Shown in pieces: positions 53,116 to 64,000 of a DNA stretch of 64,000 nucleotides. Below the pieces are notes generated by a model, which did not search any database, was not told where the DNA came from, and worked only from the letters and a program-made list of their open reading frames with translations. Source of the DNA: Gymnorhina tibicen. Taxonomy: Eukaryota > Chordata > Aves > Passeriformes > Artamidae. A program made the translations under genes and the position numbers. Location: contig VXAZ01004023.1 in assembly GCA_013399875.1 (NCBI GenBank), positions 991,422-1,055,421 on the forward strand, read 5' to 3'. How positions within the stretch are numbered: the first letter of the stretch is position 1; each line of letters opens with the position of its first letter.

Positions 53116-56100
53116 AGAGTGCTAAAAATGGAGTGAAATCTTCCAGCTGAAAACAGTTCCACGTGACAAAACAGAGAGGGATCCTGAAAACTCCTGCTTT
53201 GTGTCATGTGCGAGTGTGTGTGCCTGTGTCCTTTTTTTTTTCCCCTCTCATCTAATTTCATCTGCGAGAGGCTGTCCCTAGAGGACAAGACAAGAGAGAA
53301 CCAATTATATCCAGCGGTTGGTTTCTCCAAAATGAAGGCATCTGTTCCATGCCAACGACTTCCACATGGAAGAAAAACAGAACTTTGAAGGCATCTGCGT
53401 TCATGGTTGACAGTTGCAGATCTTAGGGTCTACTGTAATTGCCCAGCTGCAAACGTGATTTGGTTGCTGCTGTTGTCAGCTGATCTCCTTGCACTGAAAA
53501 GAAGGGAGTTTAAATAGCAAATAGCTGGATAAAAATCAGATATTCTCCCACAATACTGACACCTTTTCCCTTCTGAAGGAGGTATTTTTCCTGGTACAAT
53601 TGGTTTGATGGAAGTAAATTGCAAAGTGATTCTTAAACTAACATTTTACAAAATATTCTTCTTAAAAATGCTATTCTTTAAATAATGTACCCGTCCAAGC
53701 ACAATGTGTTCATTATTTGGTATTTCAGGCTGGTATTTTGTAAGAGTGATTCAGAAACCAGTGTGATTCACCAGCTACATAATCCTGCAGCCCACCTTAT
53801 TTAGCCAAGTAGTCTCAGTAATATCAAGAGTACACCTGAGCAGGAAGCTCAGAGTTTTCACTCCAAATGCATATTTGATAAATAATAAGTATATTTACTT
53901 AAGGCAGATAAGTAACTAGTATATTTATTACTGAACTCACATCACTTCCAGCGTGAGTGAATAACTGGCTTACAGCACTGGGTGCCACATTTGCAGTGAG
54001 ATACTCAGCAATGCTGTGCACCTTCACTGCTAAAAAAATCAAGCAAGCTGTTAACAAGAAGCTCATATAAGTAGCAAGACCCTAACTGATTTTCCAAAGC
54101 ACAGGACTGAGTGCCATTTGGAGATCCAAGACTACTGATGGTGCAGTTGTAACAAAGACAATAAAAACTGGCCTAAGCAGAAAATGCACTGATATTCTCC
54201 ATCCTCGACTCACCAGATAAAAGCAGATCATAGTTTCCAGAAATATTTCATGCACCTCTTGAGTTTTTGTAGTTTTCTTACCTAGGACTTTTATGAATAT
54301 CTTGAAAGAAGGAAAACAGTATATGATAGGGAAATTTTTTTTTTAATAGAATTCTTTGTTATTCTGCTGGATTCCAGCTGCAATCCCAAACATAGTCTGC
54401 AACAACAGCATTCAGCCCTCCCAGCCAGGTAGCCACTCAGCTTAGAAGGGACAGTAAGGATTCCCAGACAGTTTCCCTTGCTTGGCACATACCTCAAATT
54501 ATTATGAATGCCTGAAGTAGTGAACCTGGGGGGAACACAGTAGACCTGACACTTCCTGACCACTTCTAAATTCCCTCCAGGAAGGACAAGAGTTGGGAGT
54601 GAGGACAATTAACACAGCCACCTGTTTCCTGTGACCTCCTAAGGGGCAGACATGGCCACTGATGACTTGCTCTGGCAATGTCACTGAGGTCCTGCCCATC
54701 GTTCTCTTCCCAGAGAAGCCATGGAATAATAAAAACAATAGTGGCCAATAATAGCTCTGTAAGAGATAGTGAAATTTAGGCCTGGACTTAAAAACAGATG
54801 AACAAACAAACAGAAAGGAAAATTAATATCAGAAGCTCCCCATGTGAAGAGGATGGGATCAATAAATCTAAGAATGTGGAAGGAAAATTATACATTGATC
54901 CCCTCCTTCCAACTACTGTAGCTGTTATTCACTGCAGTTGTGCACTTCTCTGGAAAAAGTCTGGAGCAGGCAGCTGGCTTAAACACAATTTAAAACAGCT
55001 CTTGGGATACACAAGTTGAGAATCCTGGCCCAATGGACTCAATAGGAATCTCTGCAAGTATTATTATGGAAGGAATAAGCTTTTTCTCTCCTTTATACAG
55101 AAGTCTTGTTAGGTAAGTCTGTGATTTACAATTCAAAAAGAATGCCTTGCTTTACACTGAAACCTCAGCTAGCCCATTTTATTAGGGAGAGATCTAGATC
55201 TAAGTCTCAGAATCGATCCAAAAAAGTATTGTCAAGATCACAGATGTGGAACGGGAGCACAGAAAGCCTGAAGGTCCAGATCCTCAGACTAGCATTTAAA
55301 CTAAAGAAACACTGTCTTCAGTGAGAACTGAGCATGGGAGTACCACGAAAGATCTGAGCTCTGGTACTTTAATTCAATGTTTATAAGCTCTGCTGATCCA
55401 TGGAGTCGCATTAATTTATCATGGTGCACATGAAATGTGTACAACATTCAGAAACACTAAGCTATTCAGTTCAGTAGGATGGTTTCCTTGTCCACCTGTA
55501 GCACACTTTAATACAGGTTGCAGCCTGCTTTTCCAGCATTAAGTGGTTTGCCATCAAGTTTTAAAATAATAAATAGCAGAGTCATGAAACAGGTTTTGCT
55601 TAATGGTTCCTAGAACTCAGTGACTTCACTCACTAAAACACTTTCTATAACATTACCCTTAAATACTTTTAGCAATGTCACCATTAAAATAAAAAAAAAA
55701 AACCATCCTGGCAGTACCATCCATTGATAGAACACCCACAGGTGCCATTATTCCTACATTTGTTGGCAGCTTTTTCTGGCACCACTATGCTTTAATGGCT
55801 CTGGCAACAAACCCCACTTGGATGTCACCGGAAGTGCTCCTTTGGAGCACTCTTCCCAAATATATTTTGCAGCATTCTGTCTCCTTCGTTGCACCCTAAT
55901 CATTCCATTTTCTGGCAATAGCCTCACCCTCTCAGTGTCAAAGCCTAAGCTGATCTTGGGCCAATAGTCCTGAACTTGTCTAATGCATGTGTGATTCCAT
56001 GTTAGGATGAATTTTCCAAGAGGATTTCAGGACAGTATCTTTGCTGCTCAGGTTGGGTGTTCACTCACATCCCAGCTTTAAAATTCACTTTATTACATCC

Positions 56101-59100
56101 CAGTAGCACAACATGACCAAACCAATGGGACAGCAAAGCACAGGTACAAAACCCTATATAATCTGTTAAACCTTGTGACTCCCAGAAAGTACACACAGCT
56201 TTACTCAACATGGCACACAACCTGTCATGGCAACATGCATAACCATCATTCTGATACTGCCATTACAAAAATAAAAGAAGCAAAAACCAGAAAACATATT
56301 CAAAAAAATAAGCAATTGTGGGCAAAAAGTGGTGATTTTTGGGGGCTGAATTGGTGGGTTTGGGGTTTTTTTCCAAGCTATCTAAAATGACACCTGGGCC
56401 ACAACCAAAAGGGGCACCTGTGTGGGCACCGTCAGAAATCAAAAAATGTAGACAGCAGATCTCCAAATAAAAGGCACCGCAAAAGAAAAAAAGCTAGTGG
56501 TAATGCCTACTACTTATGCAAATTATATATTAACATCCAACATGGAAGACGTACATAAGCCTCCTAGAGCTCCAAAAGTAACTACAGTCTGGTACAATTT
56601 GTAATGGTCATACAACCATCACCTCGGATGCTCATCTGAATTCCTGGGCTTGACTCTCTGTAGCAACCTGGCTCTCCATAAATGATACCTATTTTATTAC
56701 ATGCTGCTGCCTGCCACCATGTGCATATTAATTCCACTCCACTAGGTGGAGTCTTCTGTCTTTCCAGACTGCAGCCTAATTTCCAAAAGAACCTGTTATC
56801 TATCCTCCATGAACTTCGCATATTTACTTTACTATGAGCGCCAGAGTATACCTGTCTTGATAGACATAAAAGTGGCAATGAATCAAATGCCTTCTGAAAT
56901 TATTAAGGAATTATGAACTATAGCATGAGGATCCCAAATCAGCAGGTTACGATACTGGATCATTCAGGAATATTGTTCCTGTACTGTTCTGTAAAACACA
57001 ACTGTACATTCACGAACACTACATTCAATAAATAATGCTGAGCATAAAAACGTATCCCTTAAATAAGTCACCATATCACACATGCCCAAAAACTACATAT
57101 AAACAAACCCAAGTTTCAGAACTTCTATTAAATTCTTTTTATGTATTCTGAAATACTTTTGAGTATCTAGGGTGCCCTCCCTTTCCAGGCATCCCAAAAT
57201 GTGTTACAGAAAATAAGAGGGAACATTAAAGTATTTCTTTCCATATTCCCATTTCCATTCACAACCCGTGGAGTTAAATATGGCAACTATTCAACAGGAA
57301 CAGCAAAACTGCAAAACAGCATTTCTGGCAAAGATTAAGAAAACAGACCACTCCCATGAATGTGTTCAGAACACTTTGATAAGAAAATCGGGATACTCTG
57401 CATCCAGCTATAATCTTTCTTTTGGGGCTGGACTCCACCCCAACCCCTGTGCAAAGTACCAGAAAATCCCACAACCAGAGTAAAAAGCTCCTTGGTTTAA
57501 AAACTCTTCAGGTAGGCAGTCTCTGCTCTCGCATGCTGCACCAGAGCATTTGCTAGGCAGCATCTGCGAGCAGAAAGCCCCATGTAGGCACCGAGCACGA
57601 ACGCGAGGCTCCCCAAGGCTCTCACATCCCCGGGTCAGCCGAGGTAGGGCCTCCTCAGCGCCACTCCTGCTGTTGGCAGATATCACGAGCTATTTAAGGC
57701 TACAAGACATTTTGCCCCAATCGGCCATGTTTTCTGTAATATTTACTTCTCGTACATATGTCTATAACTATGTATACATCCCACAGAAGGTGAGGTTTAA
57801 CAGGGTTAGCTTTGTTGGGGAAAAGAAGATTTGGAGGAAAGGAAACAACTTTCATGTTGAGAAGATTTGAATCTAGTGACTGTCACAGGATGTAAACACT
57901 CTTCTGGGGAGGGAGGCTTTTTGTTATGTTTCAGGAGAGCACAGAGTTTTGGATAAAATCTGTATAAATAATTATCCCTCTGTCATTCAACATAAATTTA
58001 TGCACATGTGTGCACAGAGTTATGCTGGGGAATACAAGCTATAAAGTAGACACACCACAGACTTCTAGACAACCTACCACAAGCACGGATCTCACACAGA
58101 ATCCATTCTGTATTTAAATTTTGGTTTATTGAATTTTAATTATTTCTGATCTGTAGATCACTTTGAGGAAAATCCCCCAAGGTCTAAAGCTTACAAATCC
58201 AATTGCAAAACCAAACAGAAGCATCAGCAAGGCCCTTTCCCATGCAGACACCTACCAAAAAAATTAGTTCCTGACTACTAGATTAGATTAGAATTCAACA
58301 GCTAAAACCCACTCTAATATTAAAACCAGGTAATTCTTTATGTTGAAATAAAGCAATAAAAGCTCTCATTCTATTCTGCACGTTTACTCATGTTATGGTA
58401 CACAGCGCTCCATAGCTGTAACAGTGAATTATCCCTTCTTCATTTAGATCCTTATAATAACTACATATCCTTTCCATTAGGTTGTTGTTGGTTTTTCTGG
58501 TTGTTTTTTTAATTAAAAAGCAACAATGTATGTTCTCCAGAGATGCTTGTGATAGAAAATGTATGCTCTACCAATACTATGCTTCCCAAGTCATAGAATT
58601 CACTTGAATTAGCAGCTCCACAACTGTGAATATTTTTGTATATATGCATTCAAATACGGTTTAGTAATTTCATTTACCATGGAAAAAGTTACTCCAAAAT
58701 CCCCTTTAACTAAAATATCCTTGATGAGCCTAAACTTAAGATTTGCAGGTGTATCAGGAATGAAACAAGCCAAAGAATGTTTTGTCATACTCTGAACATC
58801 CTATACATTGCAAGGTCCTCAGTAGTAAGTAAAGCTGTATTGCTGCAATGGGGAAACAGCTACATGTCATTTTAAGATACAATCATAGCTTATTAATAAA
58901 ATTATTTCAAAACTAGGAGTTAAATCCTTTTACCAACATAGAGACATTCAGCTATCCAGTGTCATTTTTCCAGTTCAAATAGATATGGTCCTAATTGCAT
59001 AATGCTATTTTATCTGCTGAAGATAAAAGTGCCGATAAACAAAAATGCACATTAGGCAGGGGATTTTCAGAATAGATTTTTTTTTTCAAATAACCCACTT

Positions 59101-59778
59101 GCATTAACAAAAGATTGCAATGGCTTCCAAATTATAGGGTGTTATTTTTAGTGGAAGTAGTTCAATATTCATATTGGAGCAGATGTAGCAGTTTAACAAA
59201 ACAGCTCTTCAAATCCTGCACAAATTGAAAACAGGAAAACTGATTGCATTTTCTCTTATCACTTTCCTTTTCTGAATTGACACTTTTGGCCTTCTGAAAA
59301 TTTACACATGGCTTTCATCTCAACAGCACCTGCTGATCAAACAGAAACCTAACATTTTCAGGAAAATGGTATAAAAGACTAGTTTTCTTTTTACCATCTT
59401 AAAGGGCATCAGCAGTCCACTCGATGGCAACAATTCCTGAGTAGATGGCACACAAAATACATTTTATATTTTCATTCCACTTACTTTTAAAAATTTGTTA
59501 AATTGTAGTGGCTCTTCTGTATTTGCTCTTTGTCTGCTTTAAATTAATTTCAATCTCTATCTCTGCGTTACCCTGATGGGTTTCATTCTACAGTCAGCTA
59601 GATTTTAAAGATGATTTGAAAGCCTTTGAAATAATAAACACATTGCAGGTTCTGCAGACAGGGGTCTTCTTTATATATGCATTTATATGCAATCGTATAA
59701 ACTGATGTATACAATTATGCATTCATGTGCACATATAGCACAGACATTTCTTTTTATGGTGCTTGTACCAAGGAAAAA

Positions 59779-59823
59779 ATGTGTGTGTGCGTATATATAG
59801 ACATATATGTGTGTGTATGTATC
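59779..59823. repeat. TG/TA alternating microsatellite
   Basis: Imperfect TG and TA dinucleotide runs form an alternating purine-pyrimidine tract. Confidence 0.8.
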
Positions 59824-59941
59824 ATTCCACTATAGTCTCACTGCACTGAATTCCCCAAGCACTGTCGTTAGAACATGTTGAGGCGAGAGAAATTCATAGG
59901 GCATTTATTTATTTTAAAGTTGTTCTTTGTGTCCTTTGCAG

Positions 59942-60078
59942 TCTTCAGACTGGGAGAAGGTCTAGCAGATGCTCTGGAACTTGAGCATCAAGACTGGGTT
60001 GAGATGCTGCCATTGGTGAACATGGCGAGCATGCAAACAGCACAACCAGAAATCCTTGGGCTCCTGCAAAAGTTAAAG
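59942..60078 (+). other. Exon-like segment of unknown identity
   Basis: A pyrimidine-rich tract ending TTTGCAG precedes 137 bp that stay open in one frame (starting VFRLGEGLADALELEHQ) and end AAAG before GTATCA. It lies 0.8 kb left of the CpG island, on the strand opposite to RUNX1T1. I recognise no protein. It may be chance, a noncoding-RNA exon, or part of an unknown element. Confidence 0.2.
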
Positions 60079-60839
60079 GTATCAAGTCATGTATATAAAA
60101 AATGAAACATAAGTACCTTGTTATCCTGTCTGCTTCTGAGCCTGTAAACTCTGAAGCACAGCAGCAGGTAACAAGGACCATCTTCCTTTGTACATAATTC
60201 TAGGTGTAATTAAAGATACTCCTGAAACCTGCTATGTGTCAGCTTCTTAACTGATAGAGCCCTCACCCCCCTGAAGTACTCTGCTGCCATCCATTACCAT
60301 TCTGCTTCAGTGATAAGGTAACCTGAAGGCAGAGATGACATACAGTAATATATGTGCCACTCCAGACAGTTGGTTCATGAATTTCAGTGTTTCATCATGC
60401 TCACTGAGGCAATCGCAAACCTGAAATGTCAATATGTTCAGTCAATGGAAGTAAAATAATGGGGCTCTATTGTCTTACCCTATCGATCTGCTGCTGTCAA
60501 CAAGAATACATGCCCCCCTGGCTTTAAACAAATTTTAATTAGGCTTTTAGTTACCAGATCATATCTATATATCTATCTGTGCAAACACGTAACAAAGTGA
60601 AACGGCAGTATAAATATTTCAAACTTTTAAACATAAAAGTAATTGTTTAATGTTGCTTTAAGATATGACCACTGATAGAGCCATTTGCTAAAGCAGCGTG
60701 CGTGCACACACTGAGCATGCAAGTCATCTTAATCTGGGAGAGAACTCAAAAAAGCACCACCGAAAGTCCATCCGAAACAACAAATAAGAAAGAGCGAAGA
60801 GGCTACTTTTCATAAAGCCCGGTGTCATCCTCTGTGGGG

Positions 60840-61830
60840 ATTCTGGAAGTTAGGAGCCTTCATTAAAACGATCCCAGGAGTGAGGGGTGGGTGCCTGGAC
60901 GTGACAGGACGGGGCTGTCACAGCCCCTCGGCCCCGCTGCCACCCGAGGCCGGGGCTCCTCCACCCCGTCCCGCCAAACACCCAGACATGGCACACTCTC
61001 CGGCTCCCGTGGGCTGTGTTTAAAGTGGGGTCCCTGAGTCACCTTTGTTCTGCGGCCACCTCCTCCCTCCCCGCGGCCAGCCCGGCAGGCGAGCCTCTCC
61101 GCTCCCCTCGGCGCTACCCGGGGGCGGGGGGAGGCAGCACAACAAAAGGCAGATCTCGTCTCCCCGCCGGCTAATCTCTGCCCGTAAATCCCCCGCCCGC
61201 TCCGGGGGGAGATAATAAGTGGTTACATCTTCACTTCTCCCCGCGCCTATCGACTTGTGCAGCGCCGAGGGAGCCGGGCCGGGCCGGGCGGCGTGAGGCA
61301 GCGAGGGGTGTCCCCCCCGCCGCCTCTCCCGCCCGCGGGTGGAGATTTTACCTTCCGGCGGCGGGAGGGACGAGGAGGCGCCGGCGCGGCCCGGGCTTTG
61401 TGCGCCTCACGCGCCTCGCAGCTTATCTGCGGCGCAAAGACGGAGCATCGCGGCTCCGCGGCCCCGCCGGCGCGGGGGGAGCGGCACGGCGGCGTGCATC
61501 GGGGCGATTACGGTATCAGCGCGGCCCAGATGGCGGCCGGAGGATGTGCGAGACAGCGGGGCCGGGAGCGGGGCTAGGGCCGGCCCGGGGTCCCCGGGGA
61601 GGCCGCGCCCGGCACGAGGAGAGGCGCCACCTCCGCGCCGCCCACCGGGGGAGAAGGCGGCTGTGCCCAGGTCTGCGTGTGCCTGCCCTCTGCCCGGCAT
61701 CCGCCCCGGCTGCGGACCTGGAAGTTGCCCAACACCTCTCCGGGATAAGGACCCTGCCAAGGGTCGCGCAGCGCTGGCTCCCCAAGGCTCCTCTGCCGGA
61801 GGTCGCCGCTACTCCCACCAAGGCGATCGT
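60840..61830. promoter_or_regulatory. RUNX1T1: CpG island, candidate distal (5'-most) RUNX1T1 promoter
   Basis: This is the only large CpG-dense region in the window: about 1 kb of high-GC, CpG-rich sequence with several GC boxes (CCCGCCC, GGGCGGGGG). It contains AP-1 consensus TGAGTCA at 61035-61041 abutting a SOX-like ACCTTTGTTC (61041-61050), and a YY1 consensus AGATGGCGGCC at 61529-61539 on the plus strand. It lies 12 kb upstream of exon 1b. In minus sense CGGAAG|GTAAAA at 61352 is one possible first-exon donor, but it is weak. Developmental genes commonly have such an island at their 5' end, so a distal noncoding first exon is likely. Direction is unproven, and the YY1 orientation would also allow a divergent plus-strand transcript. 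The long overlapping frames in all phases (61257-62029) reflect GC content. Confidence 0.75.
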
Positions 61831-61845
61831 CCCTGTGAATGCCTC

Positions 61846-61921
61846 CAGCCCGGCTCCCCTTTCACAGACCATACCCACTCCTGCAGCCTGGCTCTCCCCT
61901 CACAGACCGTACCTACATCCC
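61846..61921 (+). repeat. Two-unit 38-bp tandem repeat (third degenerate unit follows)
   Basis: Two copies begin CAGCCCGGCT and CAGCCTGGCT at 61846 and 61884, each with CACAGACC(A/G)TACC at the same offset. A decayed third CACAGACTGTACCC follows at 61956. It lies at the upstream edge of the CpG island. Confidence 0.7.
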
Positions 61922-64000
61922 GCACGGAGAACGACGGCCGCTGGCCCAGTGCAGTCACAGACTGTACCCGCTCCCAGTTTGGCCAAGTCCCTACCTAACC
62001 CAACCTGCTCTTTCTCACCATTGGCATAAGAGCCTGAACACAGCACTGCTGCTACAAAGTGGTGGCATCATTCACCAGAGGATGAGCGATAAGGAGGAGT
62101 AGGTCCCTACACTTCACAACTCGGTTTCTGTGAAAACTGAGGGGCTGTTTTGTCGGGATTCATCAAAGAGCACAGGGTTAGCACGAGGTATGGAAAGGCA
62201 AGACAGCCTGGCCTGCCTACCATGAGCACAGCCGGCCAGCTGAATAACTATGCCAGCACCAGGTACTCTGTGCCCTCGGTCTTTAAAGTTTCCAAAATTT
62301 TCTCCCTGGGAATCAACGCTTATTTGTTAGGAAACGCATTTCCATTGCACGTCTGCCGAGGAGCACCACGAAGGAGGGAGGACAATGACAGCACACTGAA
62401 GTGAGACTGGCATTGTTCAGTGCAAAACTCCTTCCAAAATCACTCGTCCAAGATATCAGTTTTTTCCACAAGAAAATGAATAAAGGGAATTTGACACATA
62501 ATACAAAGTGAAAACTAGAACCTAGATGGGGGAAGGGCATGTGTGTGAAAATCGTGTCACCGCAATGAATGTCAGATAAAAAGGGGTCTGTCACAAATCC
62601 TCCACTAATCCAATAATGTGAAAACCTCTTGGTATCACTGAGACATAGCACAAGGTAATTTTTTTTTATTTTTCATAAACTGCTCTATATGTTTAGCCTT
62701 GGAAAGACAGTAATTGGGCAAATGTTCCTATCACAAAACCAGGACTTTGATTTTTCAATAAAGGCAAACTGATTTTCACATGTCAAATTTACTATGCATT
62801 CCTCAGCCAGTATTTTTACCCTGAAGAAGGGACACTTCTCCCTCAACTTCCTCCAGTTGTCAGTTGCGTGACAACCATATTTAGAGGTAATCAGACAGGT
62901 CATATTACAAAAGTTAGTCAACTTGTTTGAAACCTTAGCTCCTAAACTTAACGGTATGTTCTATGCATTTCTAAAGAAAAGTGACTTATTAATTAATTCA
63001 ACCTGCAAGGTAATACAGAGCTTTCTCTCTGCATATGTTATTTCAAACTACTAGGCACAAATTAGAGACTGCTCTTTTTTGGTATATCTGTTATGGAGCT
63101 TTTTCTTGAAATACATACATATCATGCCATGAACTAATTTAGGATCCGCCAGATTCTCATCTTGCAGGGCCACCATGTGCATCTTACATCTATATTGACC
63201 ATACTTTTATTACTCAAATCATTAAACTCCAAAGAAAAACTAATCCAGGATCCTTCCTAATTGTCGAACTAAACCACTACACTAATGTAAGCAGTTTGCT
63301 ATGAAAACACTCACATTTAAAAATAAAACAATGTGTATTAATAAAATAAATACAATCAGAATACAAATGTGTAACAGAAGTGGCGTTCCATAAGCACAGC
63401 TGTCTCAAAGTCCAAGCTGCAGGCTAGAAATCTTAATTTCAACTGACTCTCTTGTAATAATGGGTTACCTTCCTCTAAAGCGGAAAGTCCATCTGCCCCA
63501 GGCAGATAAGTTTTGACGCATTAAAACAGATAAAAATCTAACATTTTCTTTCTTGCATTGAATATGTGAATTCTGGTGTGCTATAACGTGAGAATTCCAA
63601 CATATGACTATTATGGCATAATATCTCATAGCTCAGCTTGTCATTACCTCACTTGTAATTCTTATGTTAATTATGTTCATAATTACTATAAACAGATGTG
63701 GCAGAAATTCATGTGACCTTTTACTGCAGAATGCATTTCTCACTCTTTCCACTTTATTTTAATAACATAGGTTAAACCAGAGGAAAGTATTTCTGACACA
63801 CTCTGCATGTATGTGTGTACATATTTAACATGAAACCATTTCTGCCTCATATTTCAGCCAATCGACCACCTACATACCAGTACATTGACATGAAAGTGAT
63901 GCTAACTGAAAAGTCTACCCTGAAACATACCCCTAAATAACTGTGCCTACAGTGAACCTTTTTGATTAAGCATAGCTACAGCCATCACTGAAGCCTAGAA
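61922..64000. other. Upstream flank of the CpG island
   Basis: Composition falls back to AT-rich within about 300 bp. No exon, named repeat or RNA gene was recognised. The open frames at 62150-62404 and 62313-62651 overlap on opposite strands and have no support. Confidence 0.65.

Larger units (their letters stand above)
49261..60839. other. Upstream of exon 1b: intergenic, or first intron of longer RUNX1T1 transcripts
   Basis: 11.6 kb of AT-rich sequence without a recognised gene or named repeat. Simple repeats occur at 53088-53115 and 59779-59823. A GC-richer patch lies at 57540-57720 and includes a YY1-like CGGCCATGTTTTC. A plus-strand exon-like segment is at 59942-60078. Other open frames look like chance. 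Confidence 0.65.

Noticed and set aside
61257..62029. Several long overlapping open frames (up to 219 residues) on both strands
   Set aside because: They overlap in every phase across a CpG island, have Ala/Arg/Pro-rich composition expected from GC content, and match no protein I know.
1..64000. Possible novel multi-gene, defence or mobile system
   Set aside because: The window is a single vertebrate gene 5' region. No gene cluster, CRISPR, toxin or intact mobile element is present.

Overview
The window is vertebrate, almost certainly avian, genomic DNA. It is AT-rich, and its only recognisable coding matter is short exons with canonical splice sites set in long introns. It also carries a CR1 LINE fragment and two avian-type endogenous retroviral solo LTRs. 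I see no bacterial operons, CRISPR arrays, tRNAs or rRNAs. The species cannot be fixed from the sequence alone.

The gene is RUNX1T1 (ETO / MTG8 / CBFA2T1), on the minus strand, so transcription runs from high to low coordinates. Four pieces of its 5' half are present. Alternative first exon 1b (48951-49038) encodes the MTG8b N terminus. Alternative first exon 1a (33864-33870 coding) encodes only Met-Pro plus one base. Common exon 2 is at 5581-5718 and exon 3 at 1598-1839. Every junction agrees in phase: either first exon leaves one G, which exon 2 (starting AT) completes to an Asp codon, and exon 2 to exon 3 joins T + TA into Leu. The remaining exons (rest of NHR1, NHR2, NHR3, MYND zinc finger) lie left of position 1.

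Layout: 1-1597, start of intron 3; 1840-5580, intron 2 (3.7 kb); 5719-33857, intron between exons 1a and 2 (28 kb), carrying a minus-strand LTR, a CR1 tail, a small isolated GC-rich block with a CTCF-like motif, and a plus-strand solo LTR; 33871-48950, interval between exons 1b and 1a (15 kb), with enhancer-like sequence, two G-quadruplex-capable tracts, a GAAA microsatellite with an assembly gap, and a second A/C-rich tract; 49039-60839, upstream of exon 1b; about 60840-61830, a dense CpG island that is the best candidate for the 5'-most promoter; 61831-64000, upstream flank.

The interest is mainly regulatory: three candidate promoters (CpG island, exon 1b, exon 1a) feed a shared exon 2 and change only the first few dozen residues of a transcriptional corepressor. 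By position, the introns around exon 1a correspond to those where the human t(8;21) breakpoints lie. I found no evidence of an undescribed multi-gene system. The strongest unexplained signals are candidate enhancers, especially near 32.55-32.72 kb.
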